In this document: positions 41,760 to 52,809 of the stretch, one piece after another | How the letters are laid out: each line of letters begins with the position of its first letter | Position numbering within the stretch: position 1 is the first letter of the stretch | NCBI RefSeq assembly: GCF_015706575.1 | Contig: NW_024037060.1 | Span: 3,104,515 to 3,168,514 of the forward strand | Source of the DNA: Patiria miniata | Lineage: Eukaryota > Echinodermata > Asteroidea > Valvatida > Asterinidae | DNA: 64,000 nt | Direction: 5' to 3' | The notes under the pieces: generated by a model | The model's input: only the letters and a program-made list of their open reading frames with translations | Databases searched by the model: none | What the model was told of the DNA's origin: nothing | Program-made: the position numbers and the translations under genes

Positions 41760-41941
41760 TAGCCTTTAGTCAAGTCCCACGTGCCTATACCCGGACCATC
41801 CGGACACGTCACGCACCCCGGATGCTGGCACGTAAAAAGACTAGCACGAGCGGCAAAGCCGCTCGTGCTAGTCTTTTTACGTGTCAGCATTTGGAGTGCG
41901 TCACGTGTCTGGGTAAGCACGTGGGACTTGACTAAAGGCTA
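41760..41941. mobile_element. 182-bp palindromic element, TAGCC ends, 9-bp TSD
   Basis: Two arms of about 88 bases form a near-perfect palindrome around GGCAAAGCC. The ends read TAGCCTTTAGTCAAGTCCCA and the inverse. TGGTAACCC at 41751-41759 and 41942-41950 is a perfect 9-bp target duplication. The arms contain several CACGTG/ACACGT words. Non-coding; a solo foldback unit. Confidence 0.85.
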
Positions 41942-42238
41942 TGGTAACCCAGGAGTTTGGCTGAGTCGCTTGTGTGTAGGATCCGTGCATAAACAAAGTT
42001 TTTGGAGACAGTAACCCTGCAGTCATAAATTCTGTGTAACGATATGTTAAAGTTTTTTGGGGGAAATGTATAACTTCTACATGCTTTCACGGTTTTTGAT
42101 GAAACTTTTGATGAAATGCAGTGACCCTTGGGTGGGAAGACCATTCTGTTCTTTTTAAGAACACAAAACAGGGATCGACCGCGGAAAAAGCCGACACATG
42201 CGGTCCGTGGACCACTTGTTTACTCTACATATTTTTAA

Positions 42239-42262
42239 AAAAAAAATATATATATATATATG
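42239..42262. repeat. A run and TA microsatellite
   Basis: An A run followed by (TA)n near the start of copy A; the matching run at 47654-47682 in copy B is longer, so repeat number changed after duplication. Confidence 0.85.
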
Positions 42263-42654
42263 CATGTACGGGACTACTGAAGGATTGCTATGCGCGCTAG
42301 ATTTTAAATTGTGGATAAATTCATTCAAGGACGCGCTAATTACCATGTGCAATTACCATATGAAAATACCATATGCAATTACAATTCCAGACAGAACAGG
42401 ATTCGGAGCAGCGATAAAAAAAATGTAAACAAAAAGCCACCGAATTTCTCAGTTCCGAAAAAAGTTATATTTCTGATACAATCGCACCCAAAGAAAAGAT
42501 AACTGTGCCTTTCAATGTAATTTTTTATATATATTAAATATATATTTCTCAGATTTTGCTTTTGTGTTAAGTGCATATCATTTCATTGTGTTTTTTCCTT
42601 TTTTTCTTTTTTAAGCCTTCGATTTTGTAAAATTCATATTCATGAAAGGCCCTA

Positions 42655-42745
42655 ATGAAAACCAGCTTTTTGCTGTTTGTGTTTACCCTTGATAAATAAA
42701 GGAATAAACAAATAAATAAATAAATAAATAAAATAAATTAAAATG
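42655..42745 (+). repeat. LINE-like 3' tail with AATA repeat, copy A
   Basis: GTTTACCCTTGATAAATAAAGGAATAAA followed by (AATA)n resembles a CR1/RTE-type 3' end with a simple-repeat tail. The copy-B match is at about 48075-48180. No reverse-transcriptase sequence is attached. Confidence 0.4.
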
Positions 42746-43412
42746 ACATTGAAAACGACATGAATAACACTGTTAAACATGCGCATCAGTCGTGATGGTT
42801 ATAGATGCTACACTTATTTGGAAAGCCTGCACTTGGTTCGTTCTCTTCAACAAAATCGATGGGCTTTCTTCTTAACGAATCTTGACCTTTGAGTGGTTCA
42901 TTCAAAAGAAAAAACAAATATTTTGTAAAATGTAGTTTGGTTGTCTGCAACCCTCGGAAATCACACTTATAATCACCTTGCGAGAACTGAATTGCTGTCG
43001 GGCCGTAATTAATTCGAAACTTGTAAAGTATAAGCATCGTGGACCGTTTTTTCGTCGATGTTCGTTCAGAAGCCACATATTTTTTTGCTAGAAATATAGC
43101 AATAAAACAAATCTATTTTCACTGTGAAACTTGAATATAGCACGGACAGTATAGGGCCTACATCTTTAAGAAAACGAGCAGTGTTAAATTGCGAGTGCAT
43201 CCAACCTATTAAACAACTATAAGCTTACGTTTTCATGTTGGACTTGAATTACAGTTATACCCGCAGTGAACTTTGAACAACCGATTCCAATTTATATTTG
43301 CAAAAATGACATGGAAACGACATAGAAAATACATAGAATCCATTGAATATTGAGCCGTGTTATGAGAGCTAGATCGACAAAAACCTAGTGTGCATTACTA
43401 TATATTATATAG

Positions 43413-43788
43413 GGCCAAAAAAAAAAGTCTCCGGTTTCTGGTATGCGCGCGCGTCGCCGTAGCCATGCGCGTCGGCAAAATGAAAAAGTTTTTTTTCCAA
43501 TGAAAGATGATGTCTCAAAACCGCCAAACTCACTGGTTTGACTGGAATCCTGCTGCTGCACAATTTTAACGTGTTTTTGGATGGGGTTATGATCGAGAAG
43601 GAGCTTTATGTGGCCTCTCTGGACTCTCATATAAGTTGCACTAAGTTTAGTCGGGCACCATTTGCAGTCATCAGCCGACATTTGAGGCAAAAAAATCAGG
43701 TTAAAAAAAAAAGAGCCGCGTCGCCGCACCACTTTTTTGGGCAAGCTCCATACCAGAAACCGGAGACTTTTTTTGGGGGGGGGGGGCC
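43413..43788 (-). mobile_element. 370-bp TIR element, copy 2 (in unit A)
   Basis: Same family as 40752-41118, inverted. The ends are GGCC plus A run plus CTCCGGTTTCTGGTATG. TAG flanks both sides (43410-43412, 43789-43791), a 3-bp duplication. The interior frame is broken by small indels relative to copy 1. Confidence 0.85.
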
Positions 43789-44739
43789 TAGTCGTGGTAT
43801 TAATGGTGGACATAGCTCGTCAAATACGCCGATGCCAAACAAACATGTACACACACACACACACACACACAAAAGAATTATATGCTTTTGACATGGTGCA
43901 TGACTTCTAATTATTATCACACTGCTTTGAATGGGTATTGTGTGCATGGCAAACTCATCAGTGCATGTATTGTAGGCCCATACACACATTGAAGCCTTGT
44001 AATGCACAGCCGGCCGCGCCGCCAGTAGTGGAGTAAAATATAGTTTGATGATGTGTACGCGAACGATATGACTGTTGTGACTTTAATAAGTGAGCTTGTC
44101 TTACATACGCAGTGTGGACTTCCGAACAAAAGACGTCCACATAATGTAGGTAGCACCGACGTTGTGTGGACTTGCCCACGTCCACACAGTGTTTCCCCAT
44201 TTCTGGAAAACAGGTTTAGAGGCATTTTTGGGTTAGGTTTATCTGTAGCAGAATGAAGAGAAACACTAAAGGGAATCATAGAAAAAAAATTGGGTTGAAA
44301 GAGTTTTCACAGTTTGAGAAAAATGAGTTTTTTCACTGGTTTTTCTTAACTACACGAAAGCAATGGAAAGTCCACACTAGTCATGTGAAACAAGTATGGG
44401 TGTGCATGCAGTGCATGCAAACCCCAATTGAAGCCAATAATAAGCGTCACACAAATTATTTTACAAAAATATGACATTCTTAGAAGCCCTCAGGTTATTT
44501 TGACATGGTGGAAAATAGAGGAGGTATCATAATTGTGTACAGTCGTACCCTGATAATTAAGAAGAGCACTGTTACTACAACAATCTGCTTATAACAAGGA
44601 AAATGTTAGGCCCCAAGTCTTTGTTGAGTGGTCGGGCACAACCCGACCACTCTTTGGATTTGTTGCGATTAATCTTTCTTTCTTTCTTTTTTCCCCTTTT
44701 TTTTTCCGGACAATACTTTTCCGCGGGTTTTCTCTTAAA

Positions 44740-45560
44740 CGGTATATGGTATGAATTTGTAACTTTCAATATATATCGACCCCCATCCGAAGTGGTTCAT
44801 ATTACTCTGACGTCATGATTATGTCATCAGGTGTCAAATTACAAGTGATTTTAACTGAAAAGTGTCCAAATACTTTCACTTATAACTCTTGAACTAAACA
44901 TTCAATGATGTTTGTATTCTGTAACCATTAATCGATTAAAAAATTTTTGTCGCGTACGTGAACTCGCTTGACCTTTACTTCCGGGTCTACCGGAAGGTCA
45001 AATTTAAATGAATTCAAAATGAAGACGTTAGCCTGAAATCAAAACAAAGCAACATTTCTTCCGAACGGTTCATGGTATGATCACAAAACCTTGTGTGAAC
45101 TTGTACCTTGTTACGAAGATGTTATAATTTTGGTTACGCCATCATGAAGTCATCAGGTATAAATTACAAGCGATTTAAGGGCAAATTTTGACAAAATAGT
45201 TTGCGTATATCTTTTGAACTAAATAGAGTATCGTGTTCGTTTTTTCGTGAGGTTGTAGACTATGCCGTGAGGAACATTTCTTGTCCCCAGACACAAAACC
45301 GTTTGACCTTTACTTCCGGTGTTACCGGAAGTGCAATAAAAACTGAATATAGCTCAAAAGCGGAAGCATTTTACTACAGACACATATATTATAAAAGTGT
45401 TTAGTGAGGAATGCCAGACACAAAAACAGTGTGATTGCGTCATCATCCGGAAGTCAAAGTCGTTTGACCTTTCCTTCCGGGACTGCCGGAAGGTCAAAGT
45501 TAGGTGAATTCAAAATATAGAAATTAGCCTCAAATAAAAGGAAAACAAGATTTCTTCCCA
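44740..45560. repeat. Degenerate 330-bp tandem repeats with CTTCCGG/AGGTCA palindromes, unit A
   Basis: Two-and-a-half diverged units of about 330 bases share AACGGTxxATGGTATGA, GTCATCAGGT, AAATTACAAG and CTTTTGAACTAAA words. Each contains a palindrome that joins TTGACCTTTACTTCCGG to its inverse CCGGAAGGTCAA (44968-45002, 45303-45335 and 45444-45500). The copy-B equivalents are at 50038-50072, 50375-50407 and 50517-50570. Confidence 0.7.
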
Positions 45561-45730
45561 TAACCGATTGAAATCGCGCCTCACCAGTTTTCCTCACATA
45601 TCTGAATGCTGAAAATTAATATTTCCACAGCGTGTAGCCACAAACTTTTCTGTCGTAAAGTCAGTGCACAATTTTATTATGCCCATGCAAAAGGAAAAAA
45701 AACATAAAAGCCATTTTATGATATGATTAG

Positions 45731-47042
45731 TACGGGGCTCTGGAAGTGCCATCTGACTTGTTCAGATACTGACTTATTTTATCTCCGGATGACGACAAAA
45801 TACAGGCAAGATGACGACATCCTGAGATAATTTGTTAGGGGATGACGACATCCTCAAAGTAGGATGACGACATCTCGTCATAATTTAATATGGCATGACG
45901 ACATCCTGAAAATAGGATGACGACATCTTTAATAAGACAATCTCTTCTGGCATGATGACATCCTGAGATAGTTTATTAGGGGATGACGACATCCTGAAAA
46001 TAGGATGACGACATCCCGAGATAATTTATTAGGATGTGACGACATCCTGAAAGTAGGATGAGGACATCCTGAGATATCACGAGGTGCATTGAATCCATCT
46101 TGGAAACGCACATGACCTCTCATCATCAAATAAATACCATGAATATACAGCGATATGATAAATTTGATACAAGCCGCACGTCCACCTGTGCGTTTTCAAG
46201 ATGGCTTCAATGCACCTCGTGATAAATTATGTCGTGATGTCGTCATCCTGCTTCCAGTTTAGCGTCATCCCATAACAAATTATCTCAGGATGGCGTCATC
46301 CTACTTTCAGGATGTCGTCATGCCATAATAAATTATATCAGGATGGCGTCATCCTATTTTCAGGATGTCGTCATCCCCTAATAAACTATCTCAGGATGTC
46401 GTCTTCCTCATTTTAGGATGTCGGCATCCCCTAATAATTTATCTCAGGATGTCGTCATCATATTTTAGGATGTTGTCTACCATAATAAATTATATCAGGA
46501 TGTCGTCATCCTATTTTCAGGATGTCGTCATCCCCTAATAAACTATCTCAGGATGTCGTCTTCCTCATTTTAGGATGTCGTCATCCCCTAATAATTTATC
46601 TCAGGATGTAGTCATCCTACTTTTAGGATGTTGTCTACCATAATAAATTATATCAGGATGTCGTCATCCTATTTTCAGGATGTCGTCATCCCCTAATAAA
46701 CTTTCTCGGGATGTCGTCATCCTACTTTTAGGATGTTGTCTACCATAATAAACTATATCAGGATGTCGTCATCCCCTAATAATATATCTCGGGATGTCGT
46801 CATCCTACTTTTAGGATGTTGTCATGCCATAATAAATGATATCAGGATGTCGTCATCCTATTTTCAGGATGTCGTCGTCCCATAATAAATTATCTCCAGA
46901 TGTCGTCATCCTACTTTCAGGATGTCGCCATCCCCTAATAAATCATCTCAGGATGTCGTCATCTTGCCTGTATTATGTCGTCATCCTGAGATAAAATAAG
47001 TCAGTATCTGAACAAGTCGGATGGCACTTCCAGAGCTCCGTA
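45731..47042. mobile_element. Foldback element, copy A, 1.3 kb
   Basis: The outer ends TACGGGGCTCTGGAAGTGCC and the inverse (…CCAGAGCTCCGTA) form about 55-base inverted repeats, flanked by GATTAG at 45725-45730 and 47043-47048. Inside, each arm is an array of GGATGTCGTCATCC (left arm inverted: GGATGACGACATCC) with alternating spacers of 8 and about 17 bases, a 53-base higher-order period at its most regular. The arms meet at a central inverted repeat with unique sequence (about 46075-46245). Known parallels are Drosophila FB and sea-urchin TU foldback elements. The left array is much shorter than the right. Confidence 0.9.
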
Positions 47043-48843
47043 GATTAGCATATGTTGCATAAACTCCAACGACGTTAGAGGCTCCGGCAAGTCTACCAAT
47101 AGTCCCAACTGGTTGTATGCTTGAGTAGCCATCCATGCAGCACCAGATGTGCGCTTCCTGATAGGCCTACAAGTCTTGTCGAGGTAAAGCAACAAGTTCA
47201 ACTGCAGGTTGTGTGATTTTCTTTGTGAAAAACACAGGGTAATGGATGCAGGGTAATGGGAGGGGTATTGTGCAGTTCAATTATGATTTAGTCATTGTAA
47301 ACACAAGAAAATATGCCAGCCCGACCACTCTGCGTTTGTAACTCAACAAACGCGAACCTCTAGTTGTTCTTTGTTTTCCTTTGTTTTACAATACTGATAA
47401 TACAAGGTACCTGTTGTAACAAGGTAAGTTTTAAAGTCCCAAGGACCTTGTTCATGATAAAGGTGTTCGACTGTATTTCACTTAGGAAATGTCACAAAGT
47501 TCCGTCCCTAAACAGGCTGATATAGTGACTGTTATACCAGGCCCGGATTATCCTGTAAGGTGCCTGGGGCCTACGAAAATTCAGGGACCTACGAAAAATT
47601 TGAAAAATTTCTGACCACTTTAACCAATATTTTCTTGTTTACTCTACATATTTAAAAAAAAAATATATATATATATATATATGCATGTACGGGACTACTG
47701 AAGGATTGCTATGCGCGCTAGATTTTAAATTGTGGATAAATTCATTCAAGGACGCGCTAATTACCATGTGCAATTACCATATGAAAATACCATATGCAAT
47801 TACAATTCAAGACAGAACAGGATTCGGAGCAGCGATAAAAAAAATGTAAACAAAAAGCCACCCAATTTCTCAGTTCCGAAAAAAAGTTATATTTCTTATA
47901 CAATCGCACCCAAAGAAAAGATAACTGTGCCTTTCAATGTAATTTTTTATATATATCAAATATATATTTCTCAGATTTTGCTTTTGTGTTAAGTGCATAT
48001 CATTTCATTGTGTTTTTTCCTTCTTTTCTTTTTTAAGCCTTCGATTTTGTAAAATTCATATTCATTAGTTTATTTTAATGAAAAGCCCTAATGAAAACCA
48101 GCTTTTTGCTGTTTGTGTTTACCCTTGATAAATAAAGGAATAAATAAATAAATAAATAAATAAATAAAATAAATTAAAATGACATTGAAAACGACATGAA
48201 TAACACTGTTAAACATGCGCATCAGTCGTGATGGTTATAGATGCTACACTTATTTGGAAAGCCTGCACTTGGTTCGTTCTCTTCAACAAAATCGATGGGC
48301 TTTCTTCTTAACGAATCTTGACCTTTGAGTGGTTCATTCAAAAGAAAAACAAATATTTTGTAAAATGTAGTTTGGTTGTCTGCAACCCTCGGAAATCACA
48401 CTTATAATCACCTTGCGAGAACTGAATTGCTGTCGGGCCGTAATTAATTCGAAACTTGTAAAGTATAAGCATCGTGGACCGTTTTTTCGTCGATGTTCGT
48501 TCAGAAGCCACATATTTTTTTGCTAGAAATATAGCAATAAAACAAATCTATTTTCACTGTGAAACTTGAATATAGCACGGACAGTATAGGGCCTACATCT
48601 TTAAGAAAACGAGCAGTGTTAAATTGCGAGTGCATCCAACCTATTAAACAACTATAAGCTTACGTTTTCATGTTGGACTTGAATTACAGTTATACCCGCA
48701 GTGAACTTTGAACAACCGATTCCAATTTATATTTGCAAAAATGACATAGAAACGACATAGAAAATACATAGAATCCATTGAATATTGAGCCGTGTTATGA
48801 GAGCTAGATCGACAAAAACCTAGTGTGCATTACTATTATATAG

Positions 48844-49215
48844 GGCCAAAAAAAAAAAGTCTCCGGTTTCTGGTATGCGCGCGCGTCGCCGTAGCCATGC
48901 GCGTCGGCATAATGAAAAAGTTTTTTTTTCAATGAAAGATGATGTCTCAAAACCGCCAAACTCACTGGTTTGACTGGAATCCTGCTGCTGCACAATTTTA
49001 ACGTGTTTTTGGATGGGGTTATGATCGAGAAGGAGCTTTATGTGGCCTCTCTGGACTCCCATATAATTTGCACTAAGTTTAGTCGGGCACCATTTTGCAG
49101 TCATCAGCCGACATTTGAGGCAAAAAAATCAGGTTAAAAAAAAAAGAGCCGCGTCGCCGCACCACTTTTTTGGGCAAGCTCCATACCAGAAACCGGAGAC
49201 TTTTTTTTTTTGGCC
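48844..49215 (-). mobile_element. 370-bp TIR element, copy 3 (in unit B)
   Basis: Counterpart of 43413-43788, with the same TAG flanks (48841-48843, 49216-49218). It was duplicated with the unit rather than inserted separately. Confidence 0.85.
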
Positions 49216-50812
49216 TAGTCGTGGTATTAATGGTGGACATAGCTCGTCAAATACGCCGATGCCAAACAAACATGTACACACACACACAAAAAAGAATTAT
49301 ATGCTTTTGACATGGCAAACTCATCAGTGCATGTATTGTAGGCCTATACACACATTGAAGCCTTGTAATGCACGCCCGGCCGCGCCGCCAGTAGTGGAGT
49401 AAAACATACATGTAGTTTGATGATGTGTACGCGAACGACATGACTGTTGTGACTTTAATAAGTGTGCATGCAGTGCATGCAAACCCCCATTGAAGCCAAT
49501 AATAAGCGTCACACAAATTAGTTTACAAAAATATGACATTCTTAGAAGCCCTCAGGTTATTTTGACATGGTGGAAAATAGAGGAGGTGTCATAATGTGTA
49601 CAGTCGTACCCTGATAATTAAGAAGAGCACTGTTACTACAACAATCTGCTTATAACAAGGAAAATGTTAGGCCCCAAGTCTTTGTTGAGTGGTCGGGCAC
49701 AACCCGACCACTCTTTGGATTTGTTGCGATTAATCTTTCTTTCTTTCGTTTTCCCCCTTTTTTTCCTGACAATACTTTTCCGCGGGTTTTCTCTTAAACG
49801 GTATATGGTATGAATTTGTAACTTTCAATATATATCGACCCCCATCCGAAGTGGTGCTTATTACTCTGACGTCATGATTATGTCATCAGGTGTCAAATTA
49901 CAAGTGATTTTAACTGAAAAAGTGACCAAATACTTTCACTTATAACTCTTGAACTAAACATTCAATGATGTTTGTATTCTGTAATAAGATAGACCATTAA
50001 TCGCTTAAAAATGTTTTTGTTACGTACGTGAACTCGCTTGACCTTTACTTCCGGGTCTACCGGAAGGTCAAATTTAAATGAATTCAAAATGAAGACGTTA
50101 GCCTGAAATCAAAACAAAGCAACATTTCTTCCAAACGGTTCACGGTATGATCACAAAACCTTGTGTGAACTTGTACCTTGTTTACGAAGATGTTAAAATT
50201 TTGGTTACGCCATCATGAAGTCATCAGGTATCAAATTACAAGCGAATTAAGGGCAAATTTTGACAAAATAGTTTGCGTATATCTTTTGAACTAAATAGAG
50301 TATCGTGTTCGTTTTTTCGTGAGGTTGTAGACGATGCCGTGAGGAACATTTCTTGTCCCCAGACACAAAACCGCGTGACCTTTACTTCCGGTGTTACCGG
50401 AAGTGCAATAAAAACTGAATATAGCTCAAAAGCGGAAGCATTTTACTACAGACACATATATTATAAAAGTGTTTAATGAGGAATGCCAGACACAAAAACA
50501 GTGTGATTGCGTCATCATCCGGAAGTCAAAGTCGTTTGACCTTTCCTTCCGGGGCTGCCGGAAGGTCAAAGTTAGGTGAATTCAAAATATAGAAATTAGC
50601 CTCAAATAAAAGGAAAACAAGATTTCTTCCCATAACCGATTGAAATCGCGCCTCACCAGTTTTCCTCACATATCTGAATGCTGAAAATTAATATTTCCAC
50701 AGCGTGTAGCCACAAACTTTTCTGTCGTAAAGTCAGTGCACAATTTTATTATGCCCATGCAAAAGACAAAAACCCATAAAAGCCATTTTATGATATGATT
50801 AGTACGGGGCTC

Positions 50813-51764
50813 TGGAAGTGCCATCTGACTTGTTCAGATACTGACTTATTTTAACTCCGGATGACGACAAAATACAGGCAAGATGACGACATCCTGAGAT
50901 AATTTGTTAGGGGATGACGACATCCTCAAAGTAGGATGACGACATCTCGTCATAATTTAATGTGGCATGACGACATCCTGAAAATAGGATGACGACATCT
51001 TAAGACAATCTCTTCTGGCATGATGACATCCTGAGATAGTTTATTAGGGGATGACGACATCCTGAAAATAGGATGACGACATCCCGATATAATTTATTAG
51101 GATGTGACGACATCCTGAAAGTAGGATGAGGACATCCTGAGATATCACGAGGTGCATTCAATCCATCTTGGAAACGCACATGACCTCTCATCATCAAATA
51201 AATACCATGAATATACAGCGATATGATACATTTTATACAAGCCGCACGTCCACCTGTGCGTTTTCAAGATGGCTTCAATGCACCTCGTGATAAATTATGT
51301 CGTGATGTCGTCATCCTGCTTCCAGTTTAGCGTCATCCCATAACAAACTATCTAAGGATGTTATCATCCTACTTTCAGGATGTCGTAATGCCATAATAAA
51401 TTATATCAGGATGGCGTCATCCTATTTTCAGGATGTCATCATCCCCTGATAAACTATCTCAGGATGTCGTCTTCCTCATTTTAGGATGTCGTCATCCCAT
51501 AATAATTTATCTCGGTATGTCGTCATCCTATTTTAGGATGTTGTCATACCATAATAGATTATATCAGGATATCGTCATCCTATTTTCAGGATGTCGTCGT
51601 CCCATAATAAATTATCTCCAGATGTCGTCATCCTTCTTTCAGGATGTCGCCATCCCGTAATGAATCATCTCAGGATGTCGTCATCTTGCCTGTATTATGT
51701 CGTCATCCTGAGATAAAACAAGTCAGTATCTGAACAAGTCGGATGGCACTTCCAGAGCTCCGTA
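50813..51764. mobile_element. Foldback element, copy B, 0.95 kb
   Basis: Same ends and same GATTAG flanks (50807-50812 and 51765-51770) as the element at 45731. It is 360 bases shorter because several right-arm repeat units are missing. The central inverted repeat is kept. It was present before the segment duplicated. Confidence 0.9.
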
Positions 51765-52261
51765 GATTAGCATATGTTGCATAAACTCCAACGACGTTAG
51801 AGGCTCCGGCAAGTCTACCAATAGTCCCAACTGGTTGTATGCTTGAGTAGCCATCCATGCAGCACCAGATGTGCGCTTCCTGATAGGCCTACAAGTCTTG
51901 TCGAGGTAAAGTAACAAGATCAACTGCAGGTTGTGTGATTTTCTTTGTGAAAAACACAGGGTAATGGGTGCAGGGTAATGGGAGGGGTATTGTGCAGTTC
52001 AATTATGATTAGGTCACTGTAAACACAAGAAAATATGCCAGCCCGACCACTCTGCGTAGTAACTCAACAAACGCGAACCTCTAGTTGTTCTTTGTTTTCC
52101 TTTGTTTTACAATACTGATAATACAAGGTACCTGTTGCAATAAGGTAATTTTTTTTAAGTCCCAAGGACCTCGTTCATGATAAAGGTGTTCGACTGTATT
52201 TCACTTAGGAAATGTCACAAAGTTCCGTCCCTAAACAGGCTGATATAATGACTGTTATACA

Positions 52262-52440
52262 CGGCCCGGATTATCCTGCAAGGTGTCTGGGGCCTACGAA
52301 AATGCAGGGACCTACGAAAAATTTGAAAAATTTCTGACCACTTTAACCAATATTTTCTTAGCAAAAGATACCTGTGTAATAGGCCCTGTAAATGAGACAC
52401 ACGAGTCCCCCTGCCCCCCCCCCCAAGGTTGACGCCCACG
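52262..52440. mobile_element. hAT-like remnant spanning the duplication end
   Basis: Starts at GGCCCGGATTATCC (in copy A the same site reads CAGGCCCGGATTATCC, 47541 onward) and contains ATTTCTGACCACTTTAACCA, shared with the hAT element at 30320-30631. It ends near a poly(C) tract and GACGCCCACG. The A/B duplication breakpoint lies within it, so copy A has only its left part. Confidence 0.45.
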
Positions 52441-52449
52441 CACTATAAA

Positions 52450-52597
52450 CTATTCACATTTCACAAGATGAAATTGCGTCGGGGTGATGTAAATCAATAT
52501 AAGTTTTGTCCTTCACCGACGTATAAACACTGTATACTCAGTGTATTACCTTCCGAGTGAGAGTGATCACCCCGACTCAATTTCATCTTGTGAATAG
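52450..52597. repeat. Hairpin of 33-base arms
   Basis: CTATTCAC…CACAAGATGAAATTG…TCGGGGTGAT at 52450-52485 pairs with ATCACCCCGA…CAATTTCATCTTGTGAATAG at 52565-52597. It overlaps the left part of the tRNA-like composite that follows. Confidence 0.7.
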
Positions 52598-52809
52598 TTT
52601 AATTGCGGTACCCGCTGCTACGTGTATCAGATTTGAACCAGCCAACTGATCCCGTAAGCGCGGTGGTCGAGTGGTAAGACGTCTGCACTAGAAATCAGGA
52701 ATTCGTGGGTTCGAGTCCCACCCGAGTGATTTTTCCAACTCTCACTTGGGAGGTAACACACTGAGTAAACGGCAAAACCTATATAATATTGATTTACATC
52801 GCCCCGACG
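52476..52809 (+). mobile_element. tRNA-like composite element, second copy
   Basis: The outer inverted arms CGTCGGGGTGATGTAAATCA and its near-inverse (ending CCCCGACG at 52809) enclose a tRNA-like block at 52658-52729 (GGTGGTCGAGTGGTAAGAC, GGGTTCGAGTCCC, then TTTTT). The inner motifs CCTTCACCGACG and GGCAAAACC match the element at 31429-31657. A functional tRNA gene is unlikely since the block is shared with a dispersed element. Confidence 0.6.

Larger units (their letters stand above)
44626..47363. mobile_element. Possible Helitron/Helentron-like element, unit A
   Basis: At the left, GAGTGGTCGGG and CCCGACCACTC form an 11-bp hairpin (44626-44652). At the right, CCCGACCACTC recurs (47320-47330), followed by a hairpin GCGTTTGT/ACAAACGC (47332-47353), six bases and CTAG before T. 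A terminal hairpin followed by CTRR fits Helitron 3' ends and the shared inner repeat fits Helentron subterminal repeats. There is no coding sequence and the exact 5' end is unclear. The foldback element at 45731 would be nested inside. Confidence 0.35.
42218..47636. repeat. Tandem duplication unit, copy A (5.4 kb)
   Basis: The unit starts GTTTACTCTACAT, runs through a TA repeat, an AATA repeat with LINE-like tail (about 42660-42740), a 370-bp TIR element, a CA repeat, a 330-bp degenerate tandem repeat and a foldback element, and ends at ACCAATATTTTCTT. The next base begins copy B with the same GTTTACTCTACAT. The copies are nearly identical by eye over long stretches. Copy A has about 320 bases (roughly 44077-44395) missing from copy B and a longer foldback array. 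Confidence 0.95.
47637..52359. repeat. Tandem duplication unit, copy B (4.7 kb)
   Basis: Direct copy of 42218-47636. It ends at ACCAATATTTTCTT, after which unique sequence AGCAAAAGATACC follows; copy A begins after CCACTT. The junction therefore shares CTT with both parental breakpoints (microhomology). Differences from A are a deletion of about 320 bases near 49460, a shorter CA repeat and a foldback array shorter by 360 bases. Confidence 0.95.

Noticed and set aside
42311-42502. Short frame present in both duplicated units (MDKFIQGRAN…)
   Set aside because: It is identical only because the unit is recently duplicated; no independent sign of coding.
45780-47000. CRISPR-like regular repeats with spacers
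   Set aside because: The repeats are inverted between two arms, spacers are themselves repetitive and the genome is clearly eukaryotic; it is a foldback element.
52658-52729. Functional tRNA gene
   Set aside because: The same tRNA-like text lies in a dispersed inverted-repeat element at 31429-31657; the acceptor stem is poor.
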